Shown: in pieces, positions 11,296-24,967 of the stretch | Layout of the letters: each line of letters begins with the position of its first letter | How positions within the stretch are numbered: the first letter of the stretch is position 1 | Source: Alcanivorax limicola | GTDB lineage: Bacteria > Pseudomonadota > Gammaproteobacteria > Pseudomonadales > Alcanivoracaceae | Length of the DNA stretch: 64,000 nt | Assembly: GCF_019931215.1 (NCBI RefSeq) | Contig: NZ_JAIOUB010000002.1 | Span: 310,001 to 374,000, forward strand | Direction of reading: 5' to 3' | Made by a program: the position numbers and the translations under genes | Notes under the pieces: model-generated | Told to the model about the DNA's origin: nothing | The model's input: the letters and a program-made list of their open reading frames with translations, nothing else | Database searches by the model: none

Positions 11296-12840
11296 TTACC
11301 AGGTCTGGGTAGCCTTGAACTTCTCGATCGCTTCCTTGATGCCGGACTCGATCTCGCCGTTGAAGTCGCCCTTCTCGTTGATCTTGTCCATCAACGCCTT
11401 GTTTTCGCTGTTCATGTAATCCAGCAGCGAAGCCTCGAACTTGCCGATCTTGTCGAGGGCCACGTCTTTCAGGAAGCCTTCGTTGACGGCATACAGCATG
11501 ACGCCCATTTCGGCGACGGACTGCGGGCTGTACTGCTTCTGTTTCATCAGTTCGGTAGCACGCTGACCGTGCTCCAGCTGCGAACGGGTCGCTTCGTCCA
11601 GGTCGGACGCAAACTGGGCAAATGCCGCCAGTTCACGATACTGCGCCAGGGCCAGACGAATACCACCACCGAGCTTCTTGATGATCTTGGTCTGTGCTGC
11701 ACCACCAACCCGGGATACGGAGATACCGGCGTTCATCGCCGGACGGACGCCGGAGTTAAACAGGTCAGTTTCGACGAAGATCTGGCCATCGGTGATCGAG
11801 ATCACGTTGGTCGGTACGAACGCAGACACGTCACCGGCCTGGGTTTCGATGATCGGCAGCGCGGTCAGGGAGCCGGTTTTGCCTTTCACTTCACCGTTGG
11901 TGAACTTCTCGACGTACTCGACGTTGACGCGGGCGGCGCGTTCCAGCAGACGGGAGTGCAGATAGAACACATCGCCCGGGTACGCTTCACGACCCGGCGG
12001 ACGACGCAGCAGCAGGGAAATCTGGCGGTAAGCCCAGGCCTGCTTGGTCAGATCATCGTAAACCACCAGCGCATCTTCACCACGGTCGCGGAAGTATTCG
12101 CCCATGGCGCAACCGGCGAACGGGGCCAGATACTGCATGGCAGCAGGATCAGACGCCGATGCGGCAACGATGATGGTGTTTTCCAGCGCACCATGCTCTT
12201 CCAGCTTGCGCACCACGTTGGCAATGGTCGACTGCTTCTGACCGATCGCGACGTAGATACACTTAATGCCGGAATTTTTCTGGTTGATGATGGTATCGAC
12301 GGCAATGGCGGTCTTACCGATCTGGCGGTCACCGATGATCAGCTCGCGCTGGCCACGGCCAACCGGTGTCATCGCATCAATCGCCTTCAGACCGGTTTGT
12401 ACCGGCTCGTCTACCGACTGACGCCAGATTACGCCGGGAGCGACTTTCTCGACCGGTTCGGTAATCTTGGCGTTCAGGGGGCCTTTGCCATCGATGGGGT
12501 TGCCCAGGGCATCCACAACGCGACCGAGAAGTTCCGGACCGACCGGCACTTCCAGAATGCGGCTGGTGCACTTGACCTTCTGACCTTCGGCAATGCCGAC
12601 GTAGTCACCAAGGACCACCGCGCCTACGGAGTCACGCTCAAGGTTGAGGGCCATGCCGAACACGCCGCCTTCAAACTCGATCATTTCACCGTACATGACG
12701 TCGGCCAGACCATGGATGCGCACGATACCGTCAGATACGGATACCACGGTACCTTCATTGCGCGCCTGGGTGGAGGTATCAAGCTTGCCAATGCGCTGCT
12801 TGATAATCTCGCTGATTTCAGACGGGTTGAGTTGCTGCAT
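11296..12840 (-). CDS. atpA: ATP synthase F1 subunit alpha
   Basis: Non-catalytic nucleotide-binding subunit of F1. 514 residues, typical length. Begins [17 protein letters not shown]; Walker A GDRQIGKT lies near residue 169-176, and the arginine-finger region ([11 protein letters not shown]) is present near residue 370. Follows atpH by 17 bp and precedes atpG by 23 bp. Confidence 0.98.
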   Translation of the reverse strand: MQQLNPSEISEIIKQRIGKLDTSTQARNEGTVVSVSDGIVRIHGLADVMYGEMIEFEGGVFGMALNLERDSVGAVVLGDYVGIAEGQKVKCTSRILEVPVGPELLGRVVDALGNPIDGKGPLNAKITEPVEKVAPGVIWRQSVDEPVQTGLKAIDAMTPVGRGQRELIIGDRQIGKTAIAVDTIINQKNSGIKCIYVAIGQKQSTIANVVRKLEEHGALENTIIVAASASDPAAMQYLAPFAGCAMGEYFRDRGEDALVVYDDLTKQAWAYRQISLLLRRPPGREAYPGDVFYLHSRLLERAARVNVEYVEKFTNGEVKGKTGSLTALPIIETQAGDVSAFVPTNVISITDGQIFVETDLFNSGVRPAMNAGISVSRVGGAAQTKIIKKLGGGIRLALAQYRELAAFAQFASDLDEATRSQLEHGQRATELMKQKQYSPQSVAEMGVMLYAVNEGFLKDVALDKIGKFEASLLDYMNSENKALMDKINEKGDFNGEIESGIKEAIEKFKATQTW

Positions 12841-12857
12841 GCTTCAATCCCTCAAAC

Positions 12858-13397
12858 TCAAGAGTTCAGTTGCTCGGCCAGGCGGGACAATCTGCCGCGC
12901 ACGCTGCCATCAATCACGGTATCACCGGCCCGGATCACGACGCCGCCAATAAGGCTGTCGTCAACACTGCTGGTGGCTCGCACTTCCCGACCAAGACGCT
13001 TTGTCAGCGCCGCGACCAGTCGCTCTGTTTCATCCGCTTCCAGCGCATGGGCCGACACGATTTCTGCATCGACAAATGCTTCCTGCTCCGCCACAAAGGC
13101 ATGGAACATGCTGAAGATCGCCGGCAAAAGCGCCAGACGTTCGTTCTGCGCCAGCAGCGCAATAAAATTACGGCCGCTTTCGTCCAGCAGATCGTCGCCA
13201 CACACTTCAGCGAACGACTCGGCCTTGCGCTGATGACTCAGCGCAGGCTGCGCCAGAAAGGCACGCATGGCCGGGTCTTCCGCCACAACAGCGGCGACAC
13301 CCAGCATTTTTTCCCACTGCGCCAGGCCAGAGGCGGCCTGGGCGAACTGGAAGGCTGCCTTGGCGTACGGACGAGCGATGGTGGTCAGTTCAGCCAT
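12858..13397 (-). CDS. atpH: ATP synthase subunit delta
   Basis: Connects F1 to the peripheral stalk. 179 residues, starting MAELTTIARPYAKAAF, which is the usual N-terminal helical bundle, with the conserved GxVIRxGDxVIDGSVRGRL segment at the C-terminus. Operon position between atpF and atpA. Confidence 0.97.
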   Translation of the reverse strand: MAELTTIARPYAKAAFQFAQAASGLAQWEKMLGVAAVVAEDPAMRAFLAQPALSHQRKAESFAEVCGDDLLDESGRNFIALLAQNERLALLPAIFSMFHAFVAEQEAFVDAEIVSAHALEADETERLVAALTKRLGREVRATSSVDDSLIGGVVIRAGDTVIDGSVRGRLSRLAEQLNS

Positions 13398-13412
13398 GGT
13401 TTATCCGTTCTG

Positions 13413-13883
13413 TCAGAGTTCAGCCGCAAGCTGCTCGAGCAGCTGCTTGTGCGCGTCGCGGTTTACTTCTGCGCCCAGTACTTTTTCCGCACCGGAAAGT
13501 GCCAGTACTGACACCTCTTTACGCAGTTGCTCGCGCGCCTGGTTGATTTCCTGTTCGATCTCGCCCTGGGCCTTGGCAATCAGGCGCTCACCTTCGGTGC
13601 GCGCGTTGACCTTGGCTTCCTCGAGAATCTGGCTGGCCCGTTTATTGGCCTGCTCGATAATCTCGGCTGCCTTGGCCTTGGCCTCGGTCAGATTCTCAGA
13701 CACTTTTTGCTGGGCCTGCTCGAGATCACGCTCAGCGCGGTCAGCGGCGTTGAGACCTTCGGCGATTTTCTGCTTCCGCTCTTCCAGCGCCTTGACGAGC
13801 GGCGGCCAGACGAGCTTCATGCAGAACAGGACGAACAGCGCAAACCAGATCGCCTGACCCAACAGTGTTGCATTCATACTCAT
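13413..13883 (-). CDS. atpF: ATP synthase F0 subunit b
   Basis: Peripheral stalk subunit. 156 residues: one membrane helix (about residues 5-25, [18 protein letters not shown]), then a long charged, alanine-rich helix that dimerises as a right-handed coiled coil. The only b-type gene in the operon, so the stator is a b2 homodimer. Confidence 0.97.
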   Translation of the reverse strand: MSMNATLLGQAIWFALFVLFCMKLVWPPLVKALEERKQKIAEGLNAADRAERDLEQAQQKVSENLTEAKAKAAEIIEQANKRASQILEEAKVNARTEGERLIAKAQGEIEQEINQAREQLRKEVSVLALSGAEKVLGAEVNRDAHKQLLEQLAAEL

Positions 13884-13938
13884 GCGAACACCTCAAACCA
13901 CATTATCTGTGAATAACCCATTACGGGACGGCTATCTG

Positions 13939-14160
<222 letters not shown>

Positions 14161-14198
14161 TCACTCCCGTTACGATTTAGGTTGCTTGTGAAACGCTA

Positions 14199-15540
<1,342 letters not shown>

Positions 15541-15675
15541 ACACTGTCCCCGGTCACGATCCTGTCTGCGGCAATCACTGCAGACAAGGCGAATGAGGCA
15601 CGCTGACATTGCCGGGCAGCTTTCGCGGAAAGCACTCACAGAACGTGTCGGTGAGCCCCGATCTCAGGCGCGCAG

Positions 15676-15704
15676 AGTATAGGGATAAGGGGCGCAGGTA
15701 TCAA
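15676..15704 (-). promoter_or_regulatory. Sigma-70 promoter of the atp operon
   Basis: On the minus strand TTGATA (15704-15699) and TATACT (15681-15676) are separated by exactly 17 bp. Transcription would begin near 15669, giving a leader of about 130 nt before the atpI GTG. It lies between parB and atpI, separating the two transcription units. Confidence 0.75.
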
Positions 15705-15776
15705 CCGCGACCCAAGTATTAGCCGCGGATTGTAGGGCAGTTTCGTCCGCCCTGCGTCAAGGCAGCGCCCGAGACG

Positions 15777-16691
15777 CTATTTGATGTGTGCCAATATGCC
15801 GTCGAGCTCGTCGAGACTGTTGTAGCTGATCACCAGCTTGCCCTTGCCGCCGCCGCCCTGGCGAATCGCCACCGGCGCACCGAGCCGGTCAGACAGGTCG
15901 TTGAGCAGTTGGCGCACATTCGGATCTTCACGCTCCGGCGGCTGCGGCGTGGCGCGCACCTTGTCGAAATCCCGCACCAGCGCTTCGGTCTGCCGCACAT
16001 TGAGCCCGCGCGCCACGACCATGCGCGCCGCTTCGATCTGATTCTGGCCCGTCAGCGCCAGCAAGGCCCGGGCGTGGCCCATTTCCAGATCACCGTGCTC
16101 CAGCAGCTTGCGGACATCTTCTTCCAGGCTGATCAGGCGCAGCAGGTTGGTAATCATGGCGCGGGACTTGCCCACCGCATCGGCCACCTGCTGATGGGTC
16201 AGCTTGAATTCGTCTTTCAGGCGCGCCAGCGCCAGCGCCTCTTCCATCGGGTTGAGGTCTTCACGCTGGATGTTCTCGATCAGCGCCATGGCAATGGCCG
16301 CTTCATCCGGTACGTCACGGATGACGGCAGGGATGGTATCCAGCCCGGCCAGTTGCGCCGCACGCCAACGGCGCTCACCGGCAATGATCTCGTAGCGCTT
16401 GTTACCGATCGGGCGCACCACAATCGGCTGCATCACGCCCTGGGCACGAATCGACTCCGCCAGCTCTTCCAGCGCCTCCGGGGACATATCACGGCGCGGC
16501 TGGTAGCGCCCGCGCTCCATGGTATCCACCGGCAGCTTGCGCAAATCACCATCACGCGGCGTGGAATCAGCCAGCGCTGCCTCGGCTGCGGCTGCATCGC
16601 CGCTGATATCCACCGCTTCCCGGGGTGCATTGTTGTGACTCAGCAGTGCATCCAGCCCTTTGCTCAGTCCGCCTTTACGCTTGGCCGCCAT
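15777..16691 (-). CDS. parB: Chromosome-partitioning protein ParB (Spo0J family)
   Basis: CTPase/DNA clamp that loads at parS sites and organises the origin region for segregation. 304 residues: flexible N-terminus with the AAKRKGGLSKGLDALL start found in many ParB proteins, the CTP-binding region with GERRWRAAQ, an HTH (about 160-190) and a C-terminal dimerisation domain. The gene is 3 bp from parA. No parS sequence was recognisable in this window, so its targets must lie outside it. Confidence 0.97.
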   Translation of the reverse strand: MAAKRKGGLSKGLDALLSHNNAPREAVDISGDAAAAEAALADSTPRDGDLRKLPVDTMERGRYQPRRDMSPEALEELAESIRAQGVMQPIVVRPIGNKRYEIIAGERRWRAAQLAGLDTIPAVIRDVPDEAAIAMALIENIQREDLNPMEEALALARLKDEFKLTHQQVADAVGKSRAMITNLLRLISLEEDVRKLLEHGDLEMGHARALLALTGQNQIEAARMVVARGLNVRQTEALVRDFDKVRATPQPPEREDPNVRQLLNDLSDRLGAPVAIRQGGGGKGKLVISYNSLDELDGILAHIK

Positions 16692-16694
16692 GCC

Positions 16695-17504
16695 TTATTC
16701 CACCTTTGCTGTGTCGGCCTGTCTGGCCTGATTTATCGCCTGTTCCCGGCGCAGGATTTCCCCCGCCAGCGCCAGATAACTGATCGCACCACGGGACTTG
16801 GCGTCGTAACTGATGACCGGCGCGCCATGGCTGGGCGCCTCGGCCAGTCGCACGTTACGCGGAATGATGGTCCGGTAGACCTTGTCACCGAAGTGATTGA
16901 TCAACTGATTGGAAACATCGTTGGACAAACTGTTGCGCGGATCATACATGGTCCGCAGCAAGCCGCCGATATGCAGTTTCGGATTCAGTACACTGCTGAT
17001 CTTCTCGATCGTGTTGAGCAGGGAGGTCAGCCCTTCCAGGGCATAGTACTCGCACTGGATCGGCACGATCACGGAATCCGCCGCCGTCAGCGCATTGATG
17101 GTGAGCATGTTCAGCGACGGCGGGCAGTCGATCAGGATGTAATCGTAGCGGTTGCGCACCCGCGCCAGGGCGTTGCGCAGACGGAATTCCTTAAGCTTGA
17201 GATCCAGCAGCTGCACTTCTGCCGCAGTCAGGTCGCCATTGGCTACCAGCAGATCATAGCCAGAGGCCTCCGGCGTCTTGACGATCGCCTCTTCAATGGA
17301 GACTTCTTCCAGCAGCACTTCATAAATGGTGTTTTCACAGCCGTGCTTGTCGACCCCGGAGCCGGAGGTGGCATTGCCCTGGGGGTCGATATCCACCAGC
17401 AGGACTTTCTTGCGGGTTGCCGCCAGCGACGCCGCCAGGTTGACGCTGGAGGTGGTCTTGCCCACCCCGCCCTTCTGATTGGCGATTGCGAATACCGTGG
17501 TCAC
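16695..17504 (-). CDS. parA: Chromosome-partitioning ATPase ParA (Soj family)
   Basis: Deviant Walker ATPase that pulls ParB-parS complexes. The frame extends to 17591, but the proper start is GTG at 17504: it has AAGGAG eight bases upstream and its GTGA overlaps the rsmG stop by 4 bp. This yields 269 residues with KGGVGKTT at 11-18, [10 protein letters not shown] as the second motif and LIDCPPSLN further on. The overlap implies coupled translation with rsmG. Confidence 0.97.
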   Translation of the reverse strand: MTTVFAIANQKGGVGKTTSSVNLAASLAATRKKVLLVDIDPQGNATSGSGVDKHGCENTIYEVLLEEVSIEEAIVKTPEASGYDLLVANGDLTAAEVQLLDLKLKEFRLRNALARVRNRYDYILIDCPPSLNMLTINALTAADSVIVPIQCEYYALEGLTSLLNTIEKISSVLNPKLHIGGLLRTMYDPRNSLSNDVSNQLINHFGDKVYRTIIPRNVRLAEAPSHGAPVISYDAKSRGAISYLALAGEILRREQAINQARQADTAKVE

Positions 17505-18168
17505 TGTGTTTCTCCTTGCGGCTGAATCATCACCAGCTGGCGCGTACCGTCCAGGCCGGGCACAACAAGTCTGCGAATATCCACCTGCCATTGTCGACCG
17601 GGCAGCTGTGCCAGCGCCGCCACGTCATCATCGGCAGCGGCCGCCTTCATGGCCAGCAAACGTCCCTCATCGGGGAGCAAATGGCCCAGCAGACGGAGCA
17701 TGTCCGGCAGTGACGCGAAAGCACGGGAAATCACCTGAGGCGACGCCTTACGGTACTGTTCCACGCGGGCCTGCACAACCTCGACATTCGTCAGCCCCAG
17801 CTCCAGTGCGGCCTGACGCACAAACCGCGTCTTCTTGCCGTTGCTGTCCAGCAGGGTAAAGGCGATATCCGGCCGGACGATGGCCAGCGGGATGCCGGGC
17901 ACACCGGCGCCGGTGCCCACGTCCAGCGTCGCCACCGGCGCCAGATGCGGCAGCACCGACAGCGCGTCCAGCAGATGCCGGGTGACCATCTCCTGCGGCT
18001 CGCGCACCGCCGTGAGATTGAAGGCCCGGTTCCATTTGTGCAGCAAGGCCACGTAGCGCAGCAGCAACTGCTGTTGCGCCGCATCCACGGTGTCGCCCAA
18101 GCCCAGCTCAGCGATACCGGCCGCCAGACGGTCAGCGAGGTGCGGGTTTACCGATAGATCAGCAGCCG

Positions 18169-18172
<4 letters not shown>
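17501..18172 (-). CDS. rsmG: 16S rRNA (guanine527-N7)-methyltransferase
   Basis: SAM-dependent methyltransferase that modifies G527 of 16S rRNA; loss gives low-level streptomycin resistance in other bacteria. 223 residues with the SAM motif [16 protein letters not shown] near residue 77-92 and the family N-terminus with NLTAVRE. Overlaps mnmG by 4 bp (ATGA) and parA by 4 bp, in the conserved gidA-gidB-parA order. Confidence 0.97.
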
Positions 18173-20079
<1,907 letters not shown>

Positions 20080-20128
20080 GACACCTCAGCCCGAAGGCCT
20101 GTTCAAAATATGAGCAGAAAGGGCGCGT

Positions 20129-20134
20129 AGTATA
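20129..20134 (-). promoter_or_regulatory. Probable -10 box for mnmG
   Basis: TATACT on the minus strand, 50 bp upstream of the mnmG start. The best -35 at 17 bp is CTTTAT, a weak match, so only the -10 element is claimed. Confidence 0.4.
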
Positions 20135-20232
20135 AAGGTTGGCAGACTAAAATAAAGGGCCGCCGCTGCAGGGCGCAACGGCGGGGAGGGAAGCTACCTG
20201 TTTCTGTCGGATGACCGCCCGAGGGCGGGACT

Positions 20233-21102
20233 TCACCCTTTCGGCATGTACTGGCGCACGTCGTAGTTGAAGTAGCGCTTCAGCACGCTGTTGGCCTCAT
20301 CGTCTTTCTGCCGCCAGCCGTACATCTTCGGCTTCTCTTTCTCGATCGCCAGGGTGCCGAAAATCAGCCAGTCGTAGATCGCCAGGGTCGAGGTCACGTT
20401 GCGGGCCGAGTTGGGGCCGCGTGCGTGATGGTGGTGGTGCTGGGTGGGGAAGACCAGCAGATGTGACAGGGCCCACATGGTCTTGCGCACCCAGGCCCAG
20501 CGGTGGTTGTGGAAATAGAGGTCATAGTTCCAGTTGACGTGGGTGTGCGCTGCCCACAGGCCCTTGAACGCGGTGGCGTAGAGGAAGACTTCGACCAGGC
20601 CCAGGTACAGGCACAGCAGCTGGAACCAGTAGTTGGGCAGGATCAGCCACCAGGCCCAGCCGTTGACGAAGGTCTGGGTCACGCTCAGCTGGCCCTTGTT
20701 GTCCTGGCCGCCGGACAGGTGATGCGGGCGATGGCTCATCTTGAAGAAGGCCTGCACCCATTGCAGGCGGCGATTCTTCGGGCGCCGGGCATGAGCAAAC
20801 AGGTGGGCGGCGCCGTGCAGCAGTTCTTCTATGCAGAAGAACACGACCAGCGTCAGCCAGAAGTATTCCTTCTCCAGCCAGGCCAGCGAACCCGCGCTGC
20901 CCGGTAACAGGGTACCCAGCCCCAGGGTGATGAGCAGCAGCACCAGCGGGCGCTGCACGACCACCATCATCAGGGTGCTGAGGAAGGCGGCGTGCCAGTC
21001 CTGCTTGGTCTTGCGGCCGTCGCGGGTGCGGCCAACCACGATTTCCCACAGGGCGGCGAGCGAGATAAAGACGATCACGGTTGTCGTCAGGGTGCTGTCC
21101 AT
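20233..21102 (-). CDS. Membrane di-iron fatty acid hydroxylase / sterol desaturase family protein
   Basis: Predicted inner-membrane oxygenase of the fatty acid hydroxylase superfamily, acting on an unknown lipid. About 289 residues; ATG at 21102 chosen because GGAGG lies just upstream and no such site precedes the ATG at 21132. Four to five membrane segments surround the histidine clusters that bind the di-iron site: HGAAHLFAH, HRPHH, HTHVNW...HNHR and QHHHHH. All four clusters are intact. Its LysR neighbour is divergent and probably controls it. Substrate could be a fatty acid, wax or carotenoid-like lipid; nothing in the sequence decides. Confidence 0.85.
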   Translation of the reverse strand: MDSTLTTTVIVFISLAALWEIVVGRTRDGRKTKQDWHAAFLSTLMMVVVQRPLVLLLITLGLGTLLPGSAGSLAWLEKEYFWLTLVVFFCIEELLHGAAHLFAHARRPKNRRLQWVQAFFKMSHRPHHLSGGQDNKGQLSVTQTFVNGWAWWLILPNYWFQLLCLYLGLVEVFLYATAFKGLWAAHTHVNWNYDLYFHNHRWAWVRKTMWALSHLLVFPTQHHHHHARGPNSARNVTSTLAIYDWLIFGTLAIEKEKPKMYGWRQKDDEANSVLKRYFNYDVRQYMPKG

Positions 21103-21171
21103 GGAGCCTCCGATATTGTTATCACTGTGCATCAGTCATCACACACCCCGAGTATTGGCCAGATTGCATAC

Positions 21172-21212
21172 ATCCATGAAGTCGATAATCATGATATAAA
21201 ATATCCATGAAG
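21172..21212. promoter_or_regulatory. Paired ATCCATGAAG repeats between the hydroxylase and LysR genes
   Basis: The decamer ATCCATGAAG occurs at 21172-21181 and again at 21203-21212, 31 bp apart (three helical turns), with the palindrome ATCATGAT (21188-21195) between. The second copy includes the LysR start codon. Arrangement fits LysR autoregulation, but chance cannot be excluded. Confidence 0.35.
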
Positions 21213-22109
21213 CTGAATTTACGCAGTATCGACCTAAACCTGCTGCCGGTGTTCGAGGCGCTGATGCAGGCTGGCCAGCTCAGCCGCGCCGCCGAACAAC
21301 TGGGCATGAGCCAGCCCGCTTTCAGTGCGGCCGTCCAGCGATTGCGCGACACGGTGGGGGAGGAGCTGTTCGTGCGCACGCGCCAGGGCCTGAAGCCCAC
21401 GCCGCGGGCCATCGCCCTGTGGCAGCAGTTGCAACCGGGGGTGGAGGCCGTCCGGGAGGCCTTTGAGGAGAGTCGGCGGTTTGACGCCGCCAGCAGCGAG
21501 CGGCGATTCGTCATTATCGGCACGGACTATATCGAGCAGGTTCACCTGCCCCGTCTGCTGGACCTGGCCGCACAGGAAGCTCCGCACACCTGCTTCTCGA
21601 TGCAGCCGGTGTCCGACGGCTGGCATGAACGCCTGGCGCACGCGCAGGCCGATGTTGCCATCGACAGTTTCCCGCCGGATGACCCCCGCTTGCACCATGC
21701 GGTCATCGGCGAGGAGGAAGTCGTGGTGATAGCGCGCAGGGGACACCCCCGTCTGGATGGCCACATCAACGTGGCGCAGTTTCTCGAGGAGCGCCATGTG
21801 GTCTTGCAGGAACGCGGGCGCCGACTGCCGCTGGACATGATTCTGAATCAGCCCGGTTGGCAACGGCAGATCGCTGTTCAGGTCAGTCAGTTTGTCAGCC
21901 AGATCAGTGTCTGTGCTGCCAGCAACCTTATCGCAACCGTACCCGCCAGCATCGCACGCCTTTTTTCCGGGACCTGGCCGATACAGGTGCTGCCGTTTCC
22001 GACGGCACTGCCGGCGGTGCCGGTGTGCCTGATCTGGCCCGCCACACTGGAGCGGGACCCCGCGCATATCTGGATGCGGCAATCCATCACCCGGGCTTTT
22101 TCGCGCTAG
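21207..22109 (+). CDS. LysR-family transcriptional regulator
   Basis: 300 residues. The N-terminal winged helix-turn-helix (about 20-45, LSRAAEQLGMSQPAFSAAVQRLRD) and LFVRTRQGLKPT are typical, followed by a LysR substrate-binding domain with IIGTDYIEQVHLP. The SIDLNLLPVFEALM start places it in the NodD-like subgroup of LysR proteins. The gene is divergent from the fatty acid hydroxylase with about 100 bp between, the normal arrangement for a LysR and its target. The effector is unknown. Confidence 0.92.
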   Translation: MKLNLRSIDLNLLPVFEALMQAGQLSRAAEQLGMSQPAFSAAVQRLRDTVGEELFVRTRQGLKPTPRAIALWQQLQPGVEAVREAFEESRRFDAASSERRFVIIGTDYIEQVHLPRLLDLAAQEAPHTCFSMQPVSDGWHERLAHAQADVAIDSFPPDDPRLHHAVIGEEEVVVIARRGHPRLDGHINVAQFLEERHVVLQERGRRLPLDMILNQPGWQRQIAVQVSQFVSQISVCAASNLIATVPASIARLFSGTWPIQVLPFPTALPAVPVCLIWPATLERDPAHIWMRQSITRAFSR

Positions 22110-22193
22110 ATCTGCGTTATACTGCGTGTTGATACCCTCCGCTGCCCTTGATGCGACAGGCGGGGCGCCATCCACCAGCAGGACAACTCATTC

Positions 22194-23897
22194 GTGCAAA
22201 GCCTGCATCTGGCACTTTTTGTTGGCGCGGCCCTGCTCTTTATCGGGCTGCTGCTCGGCACCCTCTCCACGCGGGTGGGCGTGCCGTCGCTGCTGGTGTT
22301 TCTGGTGGTGGGCATGCTGGCCGGCGAGGACGGGATCGGCGGCATCCAGTTCCAGGATTTCGAACTGGGTTTTCTGGTCAGTAATCTGGCGCTGGCGATC
22401 ATTCTGCTGGATGGCGGCCTGCGCACCCGGCTGAGCACTTTCCGGGCCGGGCTCAAACCTGCCCTCACCCTTGCCACGCTCGGGGTCTTGCTGACCGCCA
22501 TGTCGGTGGGTGCTTTCGCGACCTGGCTGCTGGGTATCGACTGGCGCCTGGGCCTGCTGCTCGGCGGGATCATCGGCTCCACCGACGCGGCGGCGGTATT
22601 CAATGTCATCAAGGGCGCCGGGCTGCGACTCAACGAGCGGGTGGAAAGCACGCTGGAAATCGAATCTGGCCTGAACGACCCGATGGCCATTTTCATCACG
22701 GTGCTGCTGATCGATCTGCTGACCCTGCCGGATGCGAAGTGGGGGCTGGAAACCCTGGTCGTGCTGGTTCAGCAATTCGGGCTCGGGGCACTGCTCGGTG
22801 TCGCGCTGGGCGCCGGGCTGGCAGAGCTGCTGCTGCGGGTGCGCAGCAACGAAGGGCTGCATGCCTTGCTGCTGTGTACCGGCGGCGCGGCGATTTTCAG
22901 CCTGACCAATATGGTCGGCGGTTCCGGCTTCCTGGCGGTCTATCTGGTCGGTCTGATTGCCGGCAACCGTCGCGCCGGCACCAGCGACAACGTGCTGCGC
23001 TCCATGGACTCCATGGCCTGGCTGGCGCAATCCGGCATGTTCCTGCTGCTGGGGCTGCTGGTCACGCCGACAGGCTTGATCACCTCACTCGTACCGGGCT
23101 TGCTGATCGCACTGTTTCTGACGTTTATCGCCCGTCCGGTGGCGGTCTGGATGTCGCTGCTGCCGTTTGCCTTCAGCAACCGGGAGAAGACCTTCATTGC
23201 CTGGACCGGGCTGCGCGGCGCCGTGCCCATTGTGCTGGCGGTGTTTCCGCTGCTGGCGGGCGTGCCGGAGAACCGGCTGCTGTTCGATATCACCTTTGTG
23301 GTGGTGCTCACCTCGCTGCTCTTGCAAGGTACGTCCATCGGCCTGATGGCCCGGCGCATGCGCGTCGCCCTGCCACCCGCTGCCAGTCCGCTGGCCGCCG
23401 TCGCACTGGAAGGCGCCGAGGACCAGTTTCTGGTGCAGTTCCGGATTCAGGGCGGTTCCCGTGCGGAGGGCAAAACCATGGACCAGGTGGCCTCTCCGGG
23501 TGTACAGCCGGTCGCGCTGGTGCGCGGCGGCGTGGCGCTGAACCTGGCGGACAACCCGGTACTGGAAGCCAATGACTTGCTGACCTGGCTGACCAGCCAC
23601 GCAGAACAGGAACAACTGGGCGAGTGGTTCCTGGCCACCACGGCGACCCTGCGTCGCTTTTATGGCGACTTTACGGTGCGTGCTTCGGCCCGCGTCAGCG
23701 ATGTGGCCATGAGTTATGGCCTGACCGATCTGTCACCGGCGTTGATGGGCATGACGCTGGAAGAGCTGTTCCACCAGCGCCACAAGGGCACGCCGGTGGT
23801 CGGCGACACCATCGAACTCGGCGGCATTCGTCTGCGGGTACGCTCGCTGGAGCGCGGCCAGGTTCATCAGGTGGGCATCCGCCTGCCGAAGATCTGA
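22194..23897 (+). CDS. cvrA: K+(Na+)/H+ antiporter of the CvrA/NhaP2 family
   Basis: CPA1-type cation/proton antiporter of the inner membrane, in other bacteria exporting K+ and helping in osmotic downshift and alkaline or acid adaptation. 567 residues. Twelve to thirteen membrane segments cover about 1-385; GSTDAAAVF and ESGLNDPMAIF contain the transport-site aspartates. A TrkA-C-like cytoplasmic domain (about 400-485) and a CorC/HlyC-like C-terminus follow, as in E. coli CvrA. The start is GTG with AGGA upstream. Converges on the broken hydrolase gene with 12 bp between. Confidence 0.92.
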   Translation: MQSLHLALFVGAALLFIGLLLGTLSTRVGVPSLLVFLVVGMLAGEDGIGGIQFQDFELGFLVSNLALAIILLDGGLRTRLSTFRAGLKPALTLATLGVLLTAMSVGAFATWLLGIDWRLGLLLGGIIGSTDAAAVFNVIKGAGLRLNERVESTLEIESGLNDPMAIFITVLLIDLLTLPDAKWGLETLVVLVQQFGLGALLGVALGAGLAELLLRVRSNEGLHALLLCTGGAAIFSLTNMVGGSGFLAVYLVGLIAGNRRAGTSDNVLRSMDSMAWLAQSGMFLLLGLLVTPTGLITSLVPGLLIALFLTFIARPVAVWMSLLPFAFSNREKTFIAWTGLRGAVPIVLAVFPLLAGVPENRLLFDITFVVVLTSLLLQGTSIGLMARRMRVALPPAASPLAAVALEGAEDQFLVQFRIQGGSRAEGKTMDQVASPGVQPVALVRGGVALNLADNPVLEANDLLTWLTSHAEQEQLGEWFLATTATLRRFYGDFTVRASARVSDVAMSYGLTDLSPALMGMTLEELFHQRHKGTPVVGDTIELGGIRLRVRSLERGQVHQVGIRLPKI

Positions 23898-23909
23898 CCG
23901 GCTACGCGC

Positions 23910-24967
23910 TTATTGCAGTCCGAGAAACGCGAACGGCGCGCTGCGACGAAACTTCCCGGACACATCTCCCGCATACATTTCACGCTGATCCGGGCCGAGC
24001 GTCAGCACCCGTGCGCCAGCACGAGGGGCAAAGTTCAGTTTGCGCAGATCCACCCAGAAGGTGTTCGGCATCATTGCTGATTCGAAGTAGTAACGACGCG
24101 CCTTGTGGTCCATCACGGTACGCCAGCGGGTCGAGGAGATGTGCGGGCTGTCCGGGGTGGAAATACCCAGCGGCACCGACGCGTTGCGAATCACGCTGAA
24201 CACACTGGCCACCGCCAGTTCGGCATCTTCAACCTTCGGAATGGCATTGATATAGAAATGGCGCGCACGAAACGATCTGCCGGCCGGTTGGTGCCCGGCA
24301 ACATGGTGGTGCCACCGATCTCGTCCCAGTATTCCGCCAGCACCAGTTGCCGCTCGAAGGTGGGCTGATTGGTCATGACCTGGTAATCCGGGCTGTGATG
24401 AATGATCAGCTCGCCGCCGACATATTCCATGATGGCGCTGTCGCCCAGCGCGTCAGACAGGGACAGATGCAACGCCGCCAGCCGCTCTTCGCCGGGCATC
24501 TTGTCGGTGATCACCAGAAACGGCTGCTCGCGCACATAGGTCACGGCCTCCGAGACCGTGGCAAAATTGTCGAGCATGAACTGGGCCCAGAGCGAGATCG
24601 CCAGCGCCGGGGTTTCGCCATCGAGCGTGGGGTATTCGGACTCCGGCAACCACAGCAAATTGGCCATCAGGCCCGCTTCGTTGACCCCGTCGCTGGAGGC
24701 GATGTCGTAGGCGGTGGCCACAACGCTGCCGTACGTTGCCTCCCAGGCCAACGATGTTTCACCCGCCTGGCCATTGCGTGCCACGCCACGGGGCAGCACC
24801 CAGAGATTGGTACCGATGTCCGTTTTCCAGTCCATGGAACGGGCCGTGAGGATGCGTCCCTCCGGGCCGAGATACACCACGCGAGTGCACGCCTGCGCGT
24901 GCAGGGCACTCAATCCACTCGCCAGTGCAATCAGGCAAACCAGGGCCAGATGTCCGTATCGCTTCAT
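23910..24967 (-). pseudogene. Frameshifted choloylglycine hydrolase / penicillin V acylase-like Ntn hydrolase
   Basis: Two frames together make one exported Ntn-hydrolase that cleaves linear amides (bile salt hydrolase/penicillin V acylase family). The first part (24967 down to about 24265) has a signal peptide ending ALHAQA followed directly by Cys, the expected N-terminal nucleophile, and then RSMDW. It continues to PADRFVRA; from there the homologous sequence (HFYINAIPKVEDAELAVASVF) is in another frame and runs to 23910. Loss of one base in the CGCGC run near 24260-24268 would explain it. GGAGATG upstream supports the start at 24967. It could be a true pseudogene or a sequencing error; no slippery site argues for programmed frameshifting. 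Confidence 0.8.

Noticed and set aside
24200-24290. Programmed frameshifting in the Ntn hydrolase gene
   Set aside because: No slippery heptamer, stem or internal Shine-Dalgarno stretch at the shift point; single-base loss is simpler.
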